Source: an uncultured Bacteroidota bacterium (GTDB taxonomy: Bacteria > Bacteroidota > Bacteroidia > B-17B0 > Aurantibacillaceae). From it: 64,000 nt of DNA. Within the stretch, counting starts at the first letter, position 1, and every line of letters starts with the position of its first letter. Made by a program: the position numbers and the translations under genes. This document shows positions 18,180 through 25,122 of this stretch, in pieces. Under the pieces are notes generated by a model, which ran no database searches, was not told where the DNA came from, and saw nothing but the letters and a program-made list of their open reading frames with translations. The stretch is taken from positions 62,001 to 126,000 of the forward strand of contig CALMVZ010000027.1 of the NCBI GenBank assembly GCA_937873155.1. Direction: 5' to 3'.

Positions 18180-18729
18180 ATGGCAACAACTTCAGATCTT
18201 TCAAAAAATGTTTTTATCAGAGTGGATAATGTTCTGTTAAAAGTATTGGAATACGAACATATTACTCCTGGAAAAGGAAACACAATTTATTCTGTTAAAT
18301 GCCGTAACGTTGAGACAGGAAAGCAGAGTGAGATCCGTTTTCGTTCGGGAGAAAAAAATAGACATTGTAAGAGTAGATGAGGAAGAATTGCAATATATCT
18401 TTTCTGAGAATGAGTTTTTGGTTTGTATGAATCAGGAAACGTTCGAGCAGGTTCATGTACCAAAAATTATTTTTGGTGAACCTATCCGGTTCCTTCAGGA
18501 AGGAATGGTGTTGACCATCCGCTTTGATGAAAATGAAAAGCCATTGAACGGCGACCTTCCAAAGTATGTTGAACTGAATGTCACTTATGCCGAAGAAGGG
18601 AATAAGAACAAGTCCGTGAAGCGAGCGGAAGTAGAGGGCGGTATTTCAGTACAGGTACCGATTTTTGTATCTACAGGAGATAAACTTAGAATTGAAACTG
18701 AAACAGGAGAATACGTTGAGCGTGTTTGA
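18180..18729 (+). pseudogene. efp: Elongation factor P, interrupted by a 1-nt frameshift
   Basis: Residues 1-60 read in one frame and the remainder in the +1 frame. The break is at the A7 run 18352-18358, where removing one A restores a continuous 182-residue protein through FRSGEKIDIVRVDEEE. The restored protein has the domain I loop PGKG with its Lys, NQETFEQ in domain II, and a C-terminus matching the EF-P signature (KRAEVEGGISVQVP then VSTG). EF-P rescues ribosomes stalled at proline runs. Domain I is divergent (NTIYSVKCRN where most EF-Ps have QAFVRTKLKN-like sequence), so this may be a second EF-P-type paralogue. Since the rest is intact, sequencing error, recent mutation or transcript slippage are all possible. 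Confidence 0.8.
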
Positions 18730-18743
18730 TCTTTAAAATGAAA

Positions 18744-18770
18744 AAAAGTCCCGAATAATTCGGGGCTTTT
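18744..18770. terminator. Bidirectional terminator between efp and aminotransferase
   Basis: A 12-bp stem, AAAAGTCCCGAA (18744-18755) with TTCGGGGCTTTT (18759-18770), has one G-U pair and loop TAA. The flanking A and T runs suit both converging genes. Confidence 0.9.
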
Positions 18771-18789
18771 CTGTTTAGTAAATTTTAAA

Positions 18790-20073
18790 TTAAGACAACT
18801 TCTTCAAAGCATTTCTCAATCCATTAATAGCACCTTCCACATCTTCAATTTTACAAGTTCCAACCGATAATCGATACCAGGATGAATTATCATCGGTGCC
18901 GAATGCGTAGAATGGAACCACAGCAACTTTAGCTTCATCTAAAATGTATTTGGTCACCTCTTTGGTTGTAGTTAAAACTTTTCCATCTGCAGTTTTCATG
19001 CCATGCAATTGAAAACGGATAGTTAAATAAATAGCAGCTTGAGGAGTGATAGCATCTACTTTATAGCCTTCTGCTTTTAATGCCATGAAGCCTTTGTAAA
19101 ATCCATCTAAGCGCGCACTGATCTTGTTTTTTTGTTCTGCCAGGAATTTGTCGTACTGGTTTAAATCAGATAAATATTTTGCGGTAGCTATTTGTTCAGC
19201 TTTCGGGGCCCAGGCGCCGATGTGCGTCAAAATAGCTTTCATTTTATCAATCACTTTTTTCGGTCCCATGCTCCAGCCAACACGAACACCGGTTGCAGCA
19301 AGCGATTTCGAAATGCCGTCCACGAATACGGTGTAATTCTTCATTTCCGGACGAAGAGAAACCGGATCGTAATGTTTCGTGTTTCCATGTGTTAACGCCC
19401 AATAAATCTGATCATACATTAAATATACAGGTTTTGCACTAGGCCCGCGACGTATATTCTCATCTAAGATCAGATCACAAATTTCTTCAAGGCCTTCTTT
19501 ACTAAAAACAGTCCCGGTAGGATTTTGCGGAGAGCACAGTGCAACTAAAGTTGCCTGTTGGATGTATGGTTTAATATCTGCGGCGCGCGGCATGAAATTT
19601 TGTTCAGGGGTTGCTTCCACAACAACCGCTTTCGCGCCATTTAAATAAGTGTAGTGATTATTATTCCATGATGGCACTGCAAAAACAACTGTATCATTCG
19701 GATCAACAAGTGTGCGGAAGATGCTGTAGATAACAGGACGCGCACCGGCAGCAATTAAAATTTCTGAAGATGAATAATTTAATCCTCCGCGTTCTTTCAA
19801 TAGTTTAGCAACAGCTTCGCGCAATTCAGGCATTCCATCAGCAGCAGGATAATTGGTCAGATCATCATTATAGGCGTCAATGATCGCTTGTTTCAACTCA
19901 GTTGGAATAGGGAAGACCTTCGGATTGAAATCACCAATGGTCATATTATAGATCTTCTCACCGGCTTTTATTTTTTCGTTCACTTCTGCGGCAAGTTTAA
20001 TGATCTCAGAACCGATAATATTCTCAGATAATTTAGAAACTTTCAGATCCAATGGTTTTTCTACAGTGCTCAT
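18790..20073 (-). CDS. Pyridoxal-phosphate aminotransferase, class I/II
   Basis: 427 residues from the ATG at 20073. A TTG at 20094 in the same frame would add seven residues but is less likely. Fold type I aminotransferase landmarks: SPQNPTGTVF, MYDQIYW (Asp/Tyr contacting the PLP ring), DGISKSLAATGVRVGW with the Schiff-base Lys, and a C-terminal YRLSVGTCKIEDV with the substrate carboxylate Arg. Closest in layout to aspartate-like aminotransferases. The substrate cannot be assigned from sequence alone. It is divergently transcribed from the LacI-type regulator across a motif-rich spacer. Confidence 0.88.
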   Translation of the reverse strand: MSTVEKPLDLKVSKLSENIIGSEIIKLAAEVNEKIKAGEKIYNMTIGDFNPKVFPIPTELKQAIIDAYNDDLTNYPAADGMPELREAVAKLLKERGGLNYSSSEILIAAGARPVIYSIFRTLVDPNDTVVFAVPSWNNNHYTYLNGAKAVVVEATPEQNFMPRAADIKPYIQQATLVALCSPQNPTGTVFSKEGLEEICDLILDENIRRGPSAKPVYLMYDQIYWALTHGNTKHYDPVSLRPEMKNYTVFVDGISKSLAATGVRVGWSMGPKKVIDKMKAILTHIGAWAPKAEQIATAKYLSDLNQYDKFLAEQKNKISARLDGFYKGFMALKAEGYKVDAITPQAAIYLTIRFQLHGMKTADGKVLTTTKEVTKYILDEAKVAVVPFYAFGTDDNSSWYRLSVGTCKIEDVEGAINGLRNALKKLS

Positions 20074-20279
20074 GTGTTTAATTAATTTGGGCAAACCTAA
20101 AATATTTCCAAACCAATAAAAAATGATTCACCTAAAACTAATTATTTACTATCAACAGAAAGCGTCGGAAAATATGAGAGGTAAAAGTTGGAATTATGTA
20201 ACAAACCTAAATTTTTAGAGAAAACAGAGGTTTTTCCTAAAATCGGCCTAAAAATTGGTCGATACAAGACCTAAATATG

Positions 20280-20295
20280 CCTAAAAAGATTTAGG
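20280..20295. promoter_or_regulatory. CCTAAA-N4-TTTAGG inverted repeat, candidate operator
   Basis: A perfect 6-bp inverted repeat within the CCTAAA cluster, between the divergent aminotransferase and LacI-type regulator genes. Confidence 0.35.
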
Positions 20296-20400
20296 ATTTA
20301 GCCCCTAAAAGGCCCGATTTGGTCGAATTCAGCAATAGAGCGTATTGACTAAATCAATTTAAATAACAATATTTATAATAATAAACTAAAATCTAAATAT

Positions 20401-20415
20401 TCTAAATAATTTAGA
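20401..20415. promoter_or_regulatory. TCTAAAT-A-ATTTAGA inverted repeat, candidate operator
   Basis: Perfect 7-bp arms around a single A, 17 nt before the regulator ATG. It shares the CTAAA half-site with the upstream cluster, which would fit autoregulation. AT richness raises the chance of coincidence. Confidence 0.35.
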
Positions 20416-20432
20416 TACTTAAACGAAAGCCT

Positions 20433-21443
20433 ATGAAAAGATTACAACTGGAAGATCTTTCGAAACAATTAGGGTATTCAAAAACTTTAATTTCGATGGT
20501 ACTGAACGGCAAAGCTGATCAGTATGGTATTTCTAAAAAAACACAGGCTATCGTTTTAGATGCCGTTTCGAAATTAGATTATACACCGAATAAATTCGCG
20601 AAAGCGTTACGAACCGGTAAAAGTAATTTCATCGGGTTGATCGTTGCAGATATCTCTAACCCATTTTATTCAACCATTGCAAAAAATATTGAAGGCACTT
20701 TGTTTGATCGCGGCTACAACTTAATGGTGTGCAGTACGGATGAAGATGAAGAGCGTGAAAAGAAACTGATCGATATGATGATCAATCAGCAAGGAGTGGA
20801 TGGAATTATTTTAGCTTCTACATTTAAGAATGCAGATTATTTCAACAACCCGCGCTTCACAAAAACACCTTTAGTATTTATCGATCGTATCCTGCCTCTA
20901 TTCAATGGCAACTTTGTTGTTACAGATAACTACGGCGGATCAAAAGAAATTACTGAAGCGCTTATAAAAAAAGGCTGCAAGAAAATATTGTGTTTATCGA
21001 TCACACCGTCTTATATCAGTACTATCGACGATCGTATCAAAGGTTATACAGATTCTGTTGAGAAACATAATTTGAACCTGAGCGATGAATTCATTGTTCC
21101 GATCAATTTCAATAAGATCCAGGAAGATACTTTAAGTGCATTGAAGAAAATGTTCTTCATGCATCCCGACATCGATGCGATCTATACTTTGAATAACAAT
21201 TTAGCGAGCGCAACTCTAAAAGCCCTGAAAGATAAATCGATCAGCAGTTATTACGACAAAGTTCAGTTAGCTTGTTTCGATGATATCGAACTATTTAACT
21301 TAGTAGATAAACCTATTCTCTCTGTATCCCAACCGGTGGATGATATAGGCCGTAACGCTACTTTGTTGACTTTAGATATTATCGACGGCAAGAAAGAAAA
21401 TAAATCGATGATCGTATTACCGACATCACTTATTGTCCGCTAA
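20433..21443 (+). CDS. LacI-family transcriptional regulator
   Basis: 336 residues, standard for the family. The N-terminal helix-turn-helix (LEDLSKQLGYSKTLISMVLN) and hinge (KLDYTPNKFAKALRTGKSN) are followed by a periplasmic-binding-protein-like effector domain (IGLIVADISNPFYSTIAKNIE; GIILAST; ACFDDIELFN). Neither effector nor regulon can be read directly. The divergent aminotransferase and the inverted repeats in between are the obvious candidate targets. Its 3' end overlaps the convergent SprT-like gene by 18 nt. Confidence 0.92.
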   Translation: MKRLQLEDLSKQLGYSKTLISMVLNGKADQYGISKKTQAIVLDAVSKLDYTPNKFAKALRTGKSNFIGLIVADISNPFYSTIAKNIEGTLFDRGYNLMVCSTDEDEEREKKLIDMMINQQGVDGIILASTFKNADYFNNPRFTKTPLVFIDRILPLFNGNFVVTDNYGGSKEITEALIKKGCKKILCLSITPSYISTIDDRIKGYTDSVEKHNLNLSDEFIVPINFNKIQEDTLSALKKMFFMHPDIDAIYTLNNNLASATLKALKDKSISSYYDKVQLACFDDIELFNLVDKPILSVSQPVDDIGRNATLLTLDIIDGKKENKSMIVLPTSLIVR

Positions 21444-22070
21444 TTCTTCGAACAACTCCACTTCAGTTAGTGGATTAAACAGGTAAACTGTTCCTTTAGA
21501 AATTTCCGTGCAGCGGAAACGTTTCCGTATACGTTCGCCTTTCTGAAAAACTTTATCGTTATATAAGAACACACTCTTGAATGGAAGATGTTCTAAGAAG
21601 ATCTGGCCGTTATCTTCATCGTACAGTTTTAATGTCCGTAATAATCGGGTATCAGAACAACTCGAAGCCGCAGGATTCTGAATGTATTGACGAATGGCAT
21701 ACAGAACATCAACAGGAAAAACTTCCGTCACTAAAAAAGGCTGCATCAGCGTTCTGAATTCGTTCTTCCATTCTTGTCCGTGCGGCATTACACTATTTTT
21801 AAATTTATTAAAAGTGGTGAGATGCGCTACTTCATGAATAAGTGTAATTAAAAAAGAGTATCTATTCAAATTGTGATTGATAGTGATCACGTGGTTCATT
21901 CCGCCCTGCGGGGAAGAGTAGTCCCCTAACTTGGTACTACGTTCTTTTTTGATCTTTAATTTGAAATCATAATCCACGATCCACATCGCCATTGTTTCCA
22001 CAACAGGTTCCGGAATGTATTTTTTCAATACATTACAGTTCTTCTCGAATTGTATCGCACGTGCATTCAC
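21426..22070 (-). CDS. SprT-like zinc metalloprotease domain protein
   Basis: 214 residues from a GTG at 22070. An in-frame TTG at 22091 would add seven residues, but a TACCTTTG -7-like box (minus strand, 22083-22076) lies inside that extension, favouring the downstream start. SprT-like features: YSFLITLIHEVAHLTTF with the HExxH zinc site, then MPHGQEWKNEF with the third His, and a C-terminal Cys-containing region. Related to Spartan/SprT proteases, some of which act on DNA-protein crosslinks. The role in this lineage is unknown. The 3' end overlaps the LacI gene. Confidence 0.82.
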   Translation of the reverse strand: MNARAIQFEKNCNVLKKYIPEPVVETMAMWIVDYDFKLKIKKERSTKLGDYSSPQGGMNHVITINHNLNRYSFLITLIHEVAHLTTFNKFKNSVMPHGQEWKNEFRTLMQPFLVTEVFPVDVLYAIRQYIQNPAASSCSDTRLLRTLKLYDEDNGQIFLEHLPFKSVFLYNDKVFQKGERIRKRFRCTEISKGTVYLFNPLTEVELFEELADNK

Positions 22071-22133
22071 GAAAGCAAAGGTACGAAGCAATAAAAATCA
22101 GGTTGAAGACTTAATTAAGGAATTTTCAACAGC

Positions 22134-23006
22134 TTAATGCTTAACCGGACGTTTGTAGTGTTTAAGGAATTCGGTAAACGTTTCTCCTTTTAAGAAACCC
22201 GGCCAGTAAATATATTCCTTCACAACTTGCGCCCATTCGCGGTGAGAACGGGACTCATCAAATGCACTTGCGGGAATTGGCGGGCCAAATTGAATGTGGA
22301 TGTCCTTATTAGTGGCAGAGAACATTTCATCAGGTAAAAAGAACATCTCAATATTTGCTTTGATACCTAAACGCTTTCTCCATAAAGCAAAAGTGTAAAA
22401 AAAGTTGGAATTTTGTCCGTGAATAAAAGTAGGAACGATCGGACTGCCATATTGAACAGCTTTACTTACGAAACTTTTTTTCCACTCCAGGTCTTTTACT
22501 TTGCCTTTTTGCATGCGTGAAACTAATCCCGCAGGAAAAACAAGGATTGCTTTTTCAGTTGAATATTCATCCACAACCACTTTCAGACCTGATTTGGCAG
22601 TACTGCCGATCTTATTTACACCAACAAAAAGCTCCCCGTAATTTTTCAGGTTCTTTAAAAAATCATTCACAAAAAAAACTGTATCCTTTCTTACCTGGCT
22701 CACTGCATGTATAAGCGACATCCCATCCAAACCGCCCAGGGGGTGATTAGAAGCAACAATTACTTTCCCGCTTGCAGGAATATGTTCTAATCCCGACCAT
22801 TTTACTTTTGCTCCGACATAATCCAGCCCGGCTTTATTAAAATCGTGTTCGAATAATTCAGCGTGGTTGTTGATCCCGAAATTGATATCATCCTCATGAA
22901 GTTTCCGGATCAGGTAATTAATAACGAAGTCGGGCAAGTACTTGTATAGTCTTGGCGTTCTTGTTTTTAAAACTTTACGGATATCAACGTGTTTTGTGTC
23001 GGTCAT
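22134..23006 (-). CDS. Lysophospholipid acyltransferase family protein (PlsC-like)
   Basis: 290 residues. Acyltransferase motif I appears as SNHPLGGLDGMSLI, with five residues between His and Asp as in the hemolysin/ornithine-lipid branch rather than the four of PlsC. Motif III-like LVFPAGLVSRMQKGK and motif IV-like GSPIVPTFIHG follow. Likely acylates a glycerol- or amino-acid-linked lipid at the inner membrane face. The nearby minus-strand TACCTTTG (23024-23017) fits a -7 element 10 nt before the ATG. Confidence 0.82.
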   Translation of the reverse strand: MTDTKHVDIRKVLKTRTPRLYKYLPDFVINYLIRKLHEDDINFGINNHAELFEHDFNKAGLDYVGAKVKWSGLEHIPASGKVIVASNHPLGGLDGMSLIHAVSQVRKDTVFFVNDFLKNLKNYGELFVGVNKIGSTAKSGLKVVVDEYSTEKAILVFPAGLVSRMQKGKVKDLEWKKSFVSKAVQYGSPIVPTFIHGQNSNFFYTFALWRKRLGIKANIEMFFLPDEMFSATNKDIHIQFGPPIPASAFDESRSHREWAQVVKEYIYWPGFLKGETFTEFLKHYKRPVKH

Positions 23007-23016
23007 TTAAGTTTTG

Positions 23017-23024
23017 CAAAGGTA
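23017..23024 (-). promoter_or_regulatory. -7 element of the acyltransferase gene
   Basis: On the minus strand the sequence is TACCTTTG, matching TAnnTTTG, 10 nt upstream of the ATG. No TTG is found at 19-21 nt upstream, so support is partial. Confidence 0.4.
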
Positions 23025-23198
23025 ATAAAGCATTGTTAATATCCTTAACCCAAAATTTACCTTGTTTTTGAGTTTTATCCGGCTTCTTAAAATGGCTGTA
23101 ATCGTTGCCAAATAAGGGATACAGGGCCATCAGAATATTTTCCTGTTACAAAAAAATCCGCATCGAAATTATTAACAGTTTTCAAGTTTTCAACAAAA

Positions 23199-23238
23199 GT
23201 GGTAAAAAATGGTTGAAAGTGGTAAAAAGTGGTAAAAA
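23199..23238 (+). promoter_or_regulatory. MraZ operator: four 10-bp direct repeats
   Basis: GTGGTAAAAA, ATGGTTGAAA, GTGGTAAAAA and GTGGTAAAAA start at 23199, 23209, 23219 and 23229, an exact 10-bp period. MraZ of E. coli binds TGGGN repeats separated by 5 nt, the same period, upstream of its own gene, and mycoplasma MraZ binds AAAGTG-type repeats. The array ends 6 nt before the -7 box, covering the -33 region, a position suited to repression of the dcw operon. Confidence 0.8.
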
Positions 23239-23244
23239 TAGCTG

Positions 23245-23252
23245 TATTTTTG
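23245..23252 (+). promoter_or_regulatory. -7 element of the dcw promoter
   Basis: TATTTTTG matches TAnnTTTG, 23 nt before the mraZ ATG. No TTG -33 element at 20 nt upstream: that region is occupied by the MraZ repeats. Confidence 0.6.
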
Positions 23253-23275
23253 AGCCCAAGCAATAAAACGCGCTA

Positions 23276-23746
23276 ATGTCCAGCCTGATAGGAGAATTTG
23301 ATTGTAAAGTGGATGCCAAAGGCCGCATCATGTTTCCGGTTGATCTGAGGAATCAGCTGGAGGCTGCGTTTGACCTGGGTTTTGTGATCAACCGTAACCT
23401 TCATCAAAAGTGTCTGGTGTTATATCCGATCGGTGAATGGAACAGGTTGAATAAAAAATTAAGCAAGTTGAACCGTTTGATAAAAGCAAACGATGTGTTT
23501 GTAAGAAAATTCAACGGTGGCGCTACACAATGTAACGCCGATGCACAAGGCAGGATCCTCTTACCTAAACCGCTTACGGAGTACGCTGATGTGAAAGCGG
23601 AAGTAAAAGTGTTAGGCAGTAATAATGTGATAGAGATCTGGGATAAGAAATTGTATGAAGATTTCTTAAGCACAGATGTAAATATTGAAAAATTAGCAGA
23701 AGATGTGTTGGGAGGATTAAATTTTAATGATGACGATGGCGAGTAA
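23276..23746 (+). CDS. mraZ: Transcriptional regulator MraZ
   Basis: 156 residues with two SpoVT/AbrB-like repeats: GEFDCKVDAKGRIMFPVDLR near the start and GGATQCNADAQGRILLPKPL after the middle, each with the DxKGR-type signature (second copy DAQGR). MraZ forms rings that bind tandem repeats upstream of its own operon and tune division and cell-wall genes. First gene of the dcw cluster. It overlaps rsmH by 20 nt. Confidence 0.97.
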   Translation: MSSLIGEFDCKVDAKGRIMFPVDLRNQLEAAFDLGFVINRNLHQKCLVLYPIGEWNRLNKKLSKLNRLIKANDVFVRKFNGGATQCNADAQGRILLPKPLTEYADVKAEVKVLGSNNVIEIWDKKLYEDFLSTDVNIEKLAEDVLGGLNFNDDDGE

Positions 23747-24647
23747 TCCCTATCACATCCCCGTTCTTTTACAAGCATGTGTTGATAGCCTTCAAATTGA
23801 TCCAAACGGAATTTACGTTGATCTCACCTTTGGCGGCGGCGGTCATTCAAAGGAAATTTTGAAACATCTCGGGAAAAAAGGAAAGTTAGTTTCATTCGAC
23901 CAGGATGCTGATGCAGCGAAAAATGTGCCGGATGATAACAGGATCGTTTTCGTACAGCAGAATTTCCGTCACCTCAAAAATTACCTCAGGTTAAATGGTA
24001 TAACTAAAGTGGATGGTATCCTGGGAGATCTTGGAGTTTCATCGCACCAGTTCGATGTTGCGGAAAGAGGTTTCTCGATCCGTTTTGATGCGGAACTGGA
24101 TATGCGGATGAACCAAAGCAGTGATCTCTCAGCATACGAAGTGGTGAATGAATATGATGAGAAACAACTCACATTCATTTTCAGGACTTACGGAGAGTTG
24201 GATAACGCTTTCAAATTAGCAAAAGCAATTTGCGAAGCGAGAACTGAAGAACCGATCAAAAGTATAAACGAGTTTAAGCAAGCCATAAAAAGCTGCACGC
24301 CAAAATTTGAAGAGAACCGCTACCTGGCAAAAGTGTTCCAGGCAATTCGAATGGAAGTGAACCAGGAGATGGAAGCTTTGAAAGAATGTTTGACACAATG
24401 TGTTGAGGTTCTTAAACCGGGAGGACGATTGGTAGTGATGTCGTACCACAGCCTGGAAGACAGGTTAGTGAAGAATATTATGAAGACAGGAAACATTGAA
24501 GGCAAAGAAGAGAAGGATATCATTTACGGAACTAGCACAAAAGTATTTAAGCTCATTGGTTCAAAACCAATTGTTCCGGATGAAGAAGAAATTAAAAATA
24601 ACAGTAGGGCACGCAGCGCAAAACTGAGGGTGGCCGAAAAAATATAA
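23727..24647 (+). CDS. rsmH: 16S rRNA (cytosine-1402-N4)-methyltransferase
   Basis: 306 residues. HIPVLLQACVD, YVDLTFGGGGHS (SAM-binding motif I), FDQDADA, GILGDLGVSSHQFD, RGFSIRFDAELDMRM and YHSLEDRLVK are diagnostic of RsmH/MraW. It methylates C1402 of 16S rRNA. Four possible starts within ten codons: ATG at 23727, 23730 and 23736; the last gives MASNPYHIPVLL and may be the true one. Coupled to mraZ by overlap. Confidence 0.96.
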   Translation: MMTMASNPYHIPVLLQACVDSLQIDPNGIYVDLTFGGGGHSKEILKHLGKKGKLVSFDQDADAAKNVPDDNRIVFVQQNFRHLKNYLRLNGITKVDGILGDLGVSSHQFDVAERGFSIRFDAELDMRMNQSSDLSAYEVVNEYDEKQLTFIFRTYGELDNAFKLAKAICEARTEEPIKSINEFKQAIKSCTPKFEENRYLAKVFQAIRMEVNQEMEALKECLTQCVEVLKPGGRLVVMSYHSLEDRLVKNIMKTGNIEGKEEKDIIYGTSTKVFKLIGSKPIVPDEEEIKNNSRARSAKLRVAEKI

Positions 24648-24671
24648 AACTAAAGCATACAAAAAACAAAA

Positions 24672-25121
24672 GTGTCTAACAAATTTCGGGAAGTTCCAAA
24701 AGCGGAACATGTACAAGAAGAACCAGAAAACGTTGAATCAAAAAGTTCAACAACGGACACCCCTCCCCCTAAAAAACGCAAAAAAGGAGTACTTGCAAAG
24801 GCACTTTCATCGGTGTTCAGCGGTACTTTTTTAACGAACGAAAGCACACTCAGGCATGTGCCGTTCCTGTTATTCTTAGCGCTTATTGCAATTCTGTATA
24901 TAGCAAACGGTTACCAGGCTGATGATAAGATCCGTGAAGTGAACCGGATCACCAATGAACTGAAGGAATTACGCTCAGAATATATTTCTACAAAATCAGA
25001 CCTGATGTTCGTGAGCAAACAAAGTGAAGTGGCTAAAGCTGCGGAATCAATGGGGATAAAAGAACCAATTGTTCCGCCAATGAAAATAGAAACCGATTCA
25101 ATTAAAACACAGATCAACTAA
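24672..25121 (+). CDS. ftsL: FtsL-like cell division protein
   Basis: 149 residues, GTG start. A Pro/Lys-rich cytoplasmic tail of about 62 residues is followed by one membrane helix (VPFLLFLALIAILYIANGY) and a periplasmic coiled coil (IREVNRITNELKELRSEYIS). Sequence identity across FtsL families is low. The call rests on topology, size and position between rsmH and ftsI. FtsL joins FtsB/DivIC and FtsQ to activate FtsW-FtsI. Confidence 0.8.
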   Translation: MSNKFREVPKAEHVQEEPENVESKSSTTDTPPPKKRKKGVLAKALSSVFSGTFLTNESTLRHVPFLLFLALIAILYIANGYQADDKIREVNRITNELKELRSEYISTKSDLMFVSKQSEVAKAAESMGIKEPIVPPMKIETDSIKTQIN

Positions 25122-25122
25122 A

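Larger units (their letters stand above)
20074..20432. other. 359-bp divergent intergenic region with clustered CCTAAA repeats
   Basis: Eight CCTAAA hexamers occur within 20096-20309 (at 20096, 20131, 20206, 20236, 20247, 20270, 20280, 20304), plus TTTAGG at 20290. Two of these form CCTAAA-AAGA-TTTAGG at 20280-20295. No coding sequence or RNA gene is visible. Confidence 0.65.

Noticed and set aside
18310-18729. Separate gene starting at ATG 18310
   Set aside because: The first 18 codons translate the wrong frame of efp; only sequence after the A-run is EF-P. It is the second half of one frameshifted gene.
21426-21443. 18-nt 3' overlap of the LacI-type and SprT-like genes as a special element
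   Set aside because: Short convergent overlaps are common in compact genomes, and both reading frames are otherwise ordinary.
23404-23805. 133-codon minus-strand frame across mraZ and rsmH
   Set aside because: Antisense to two well-supported genes with no conserved motif.
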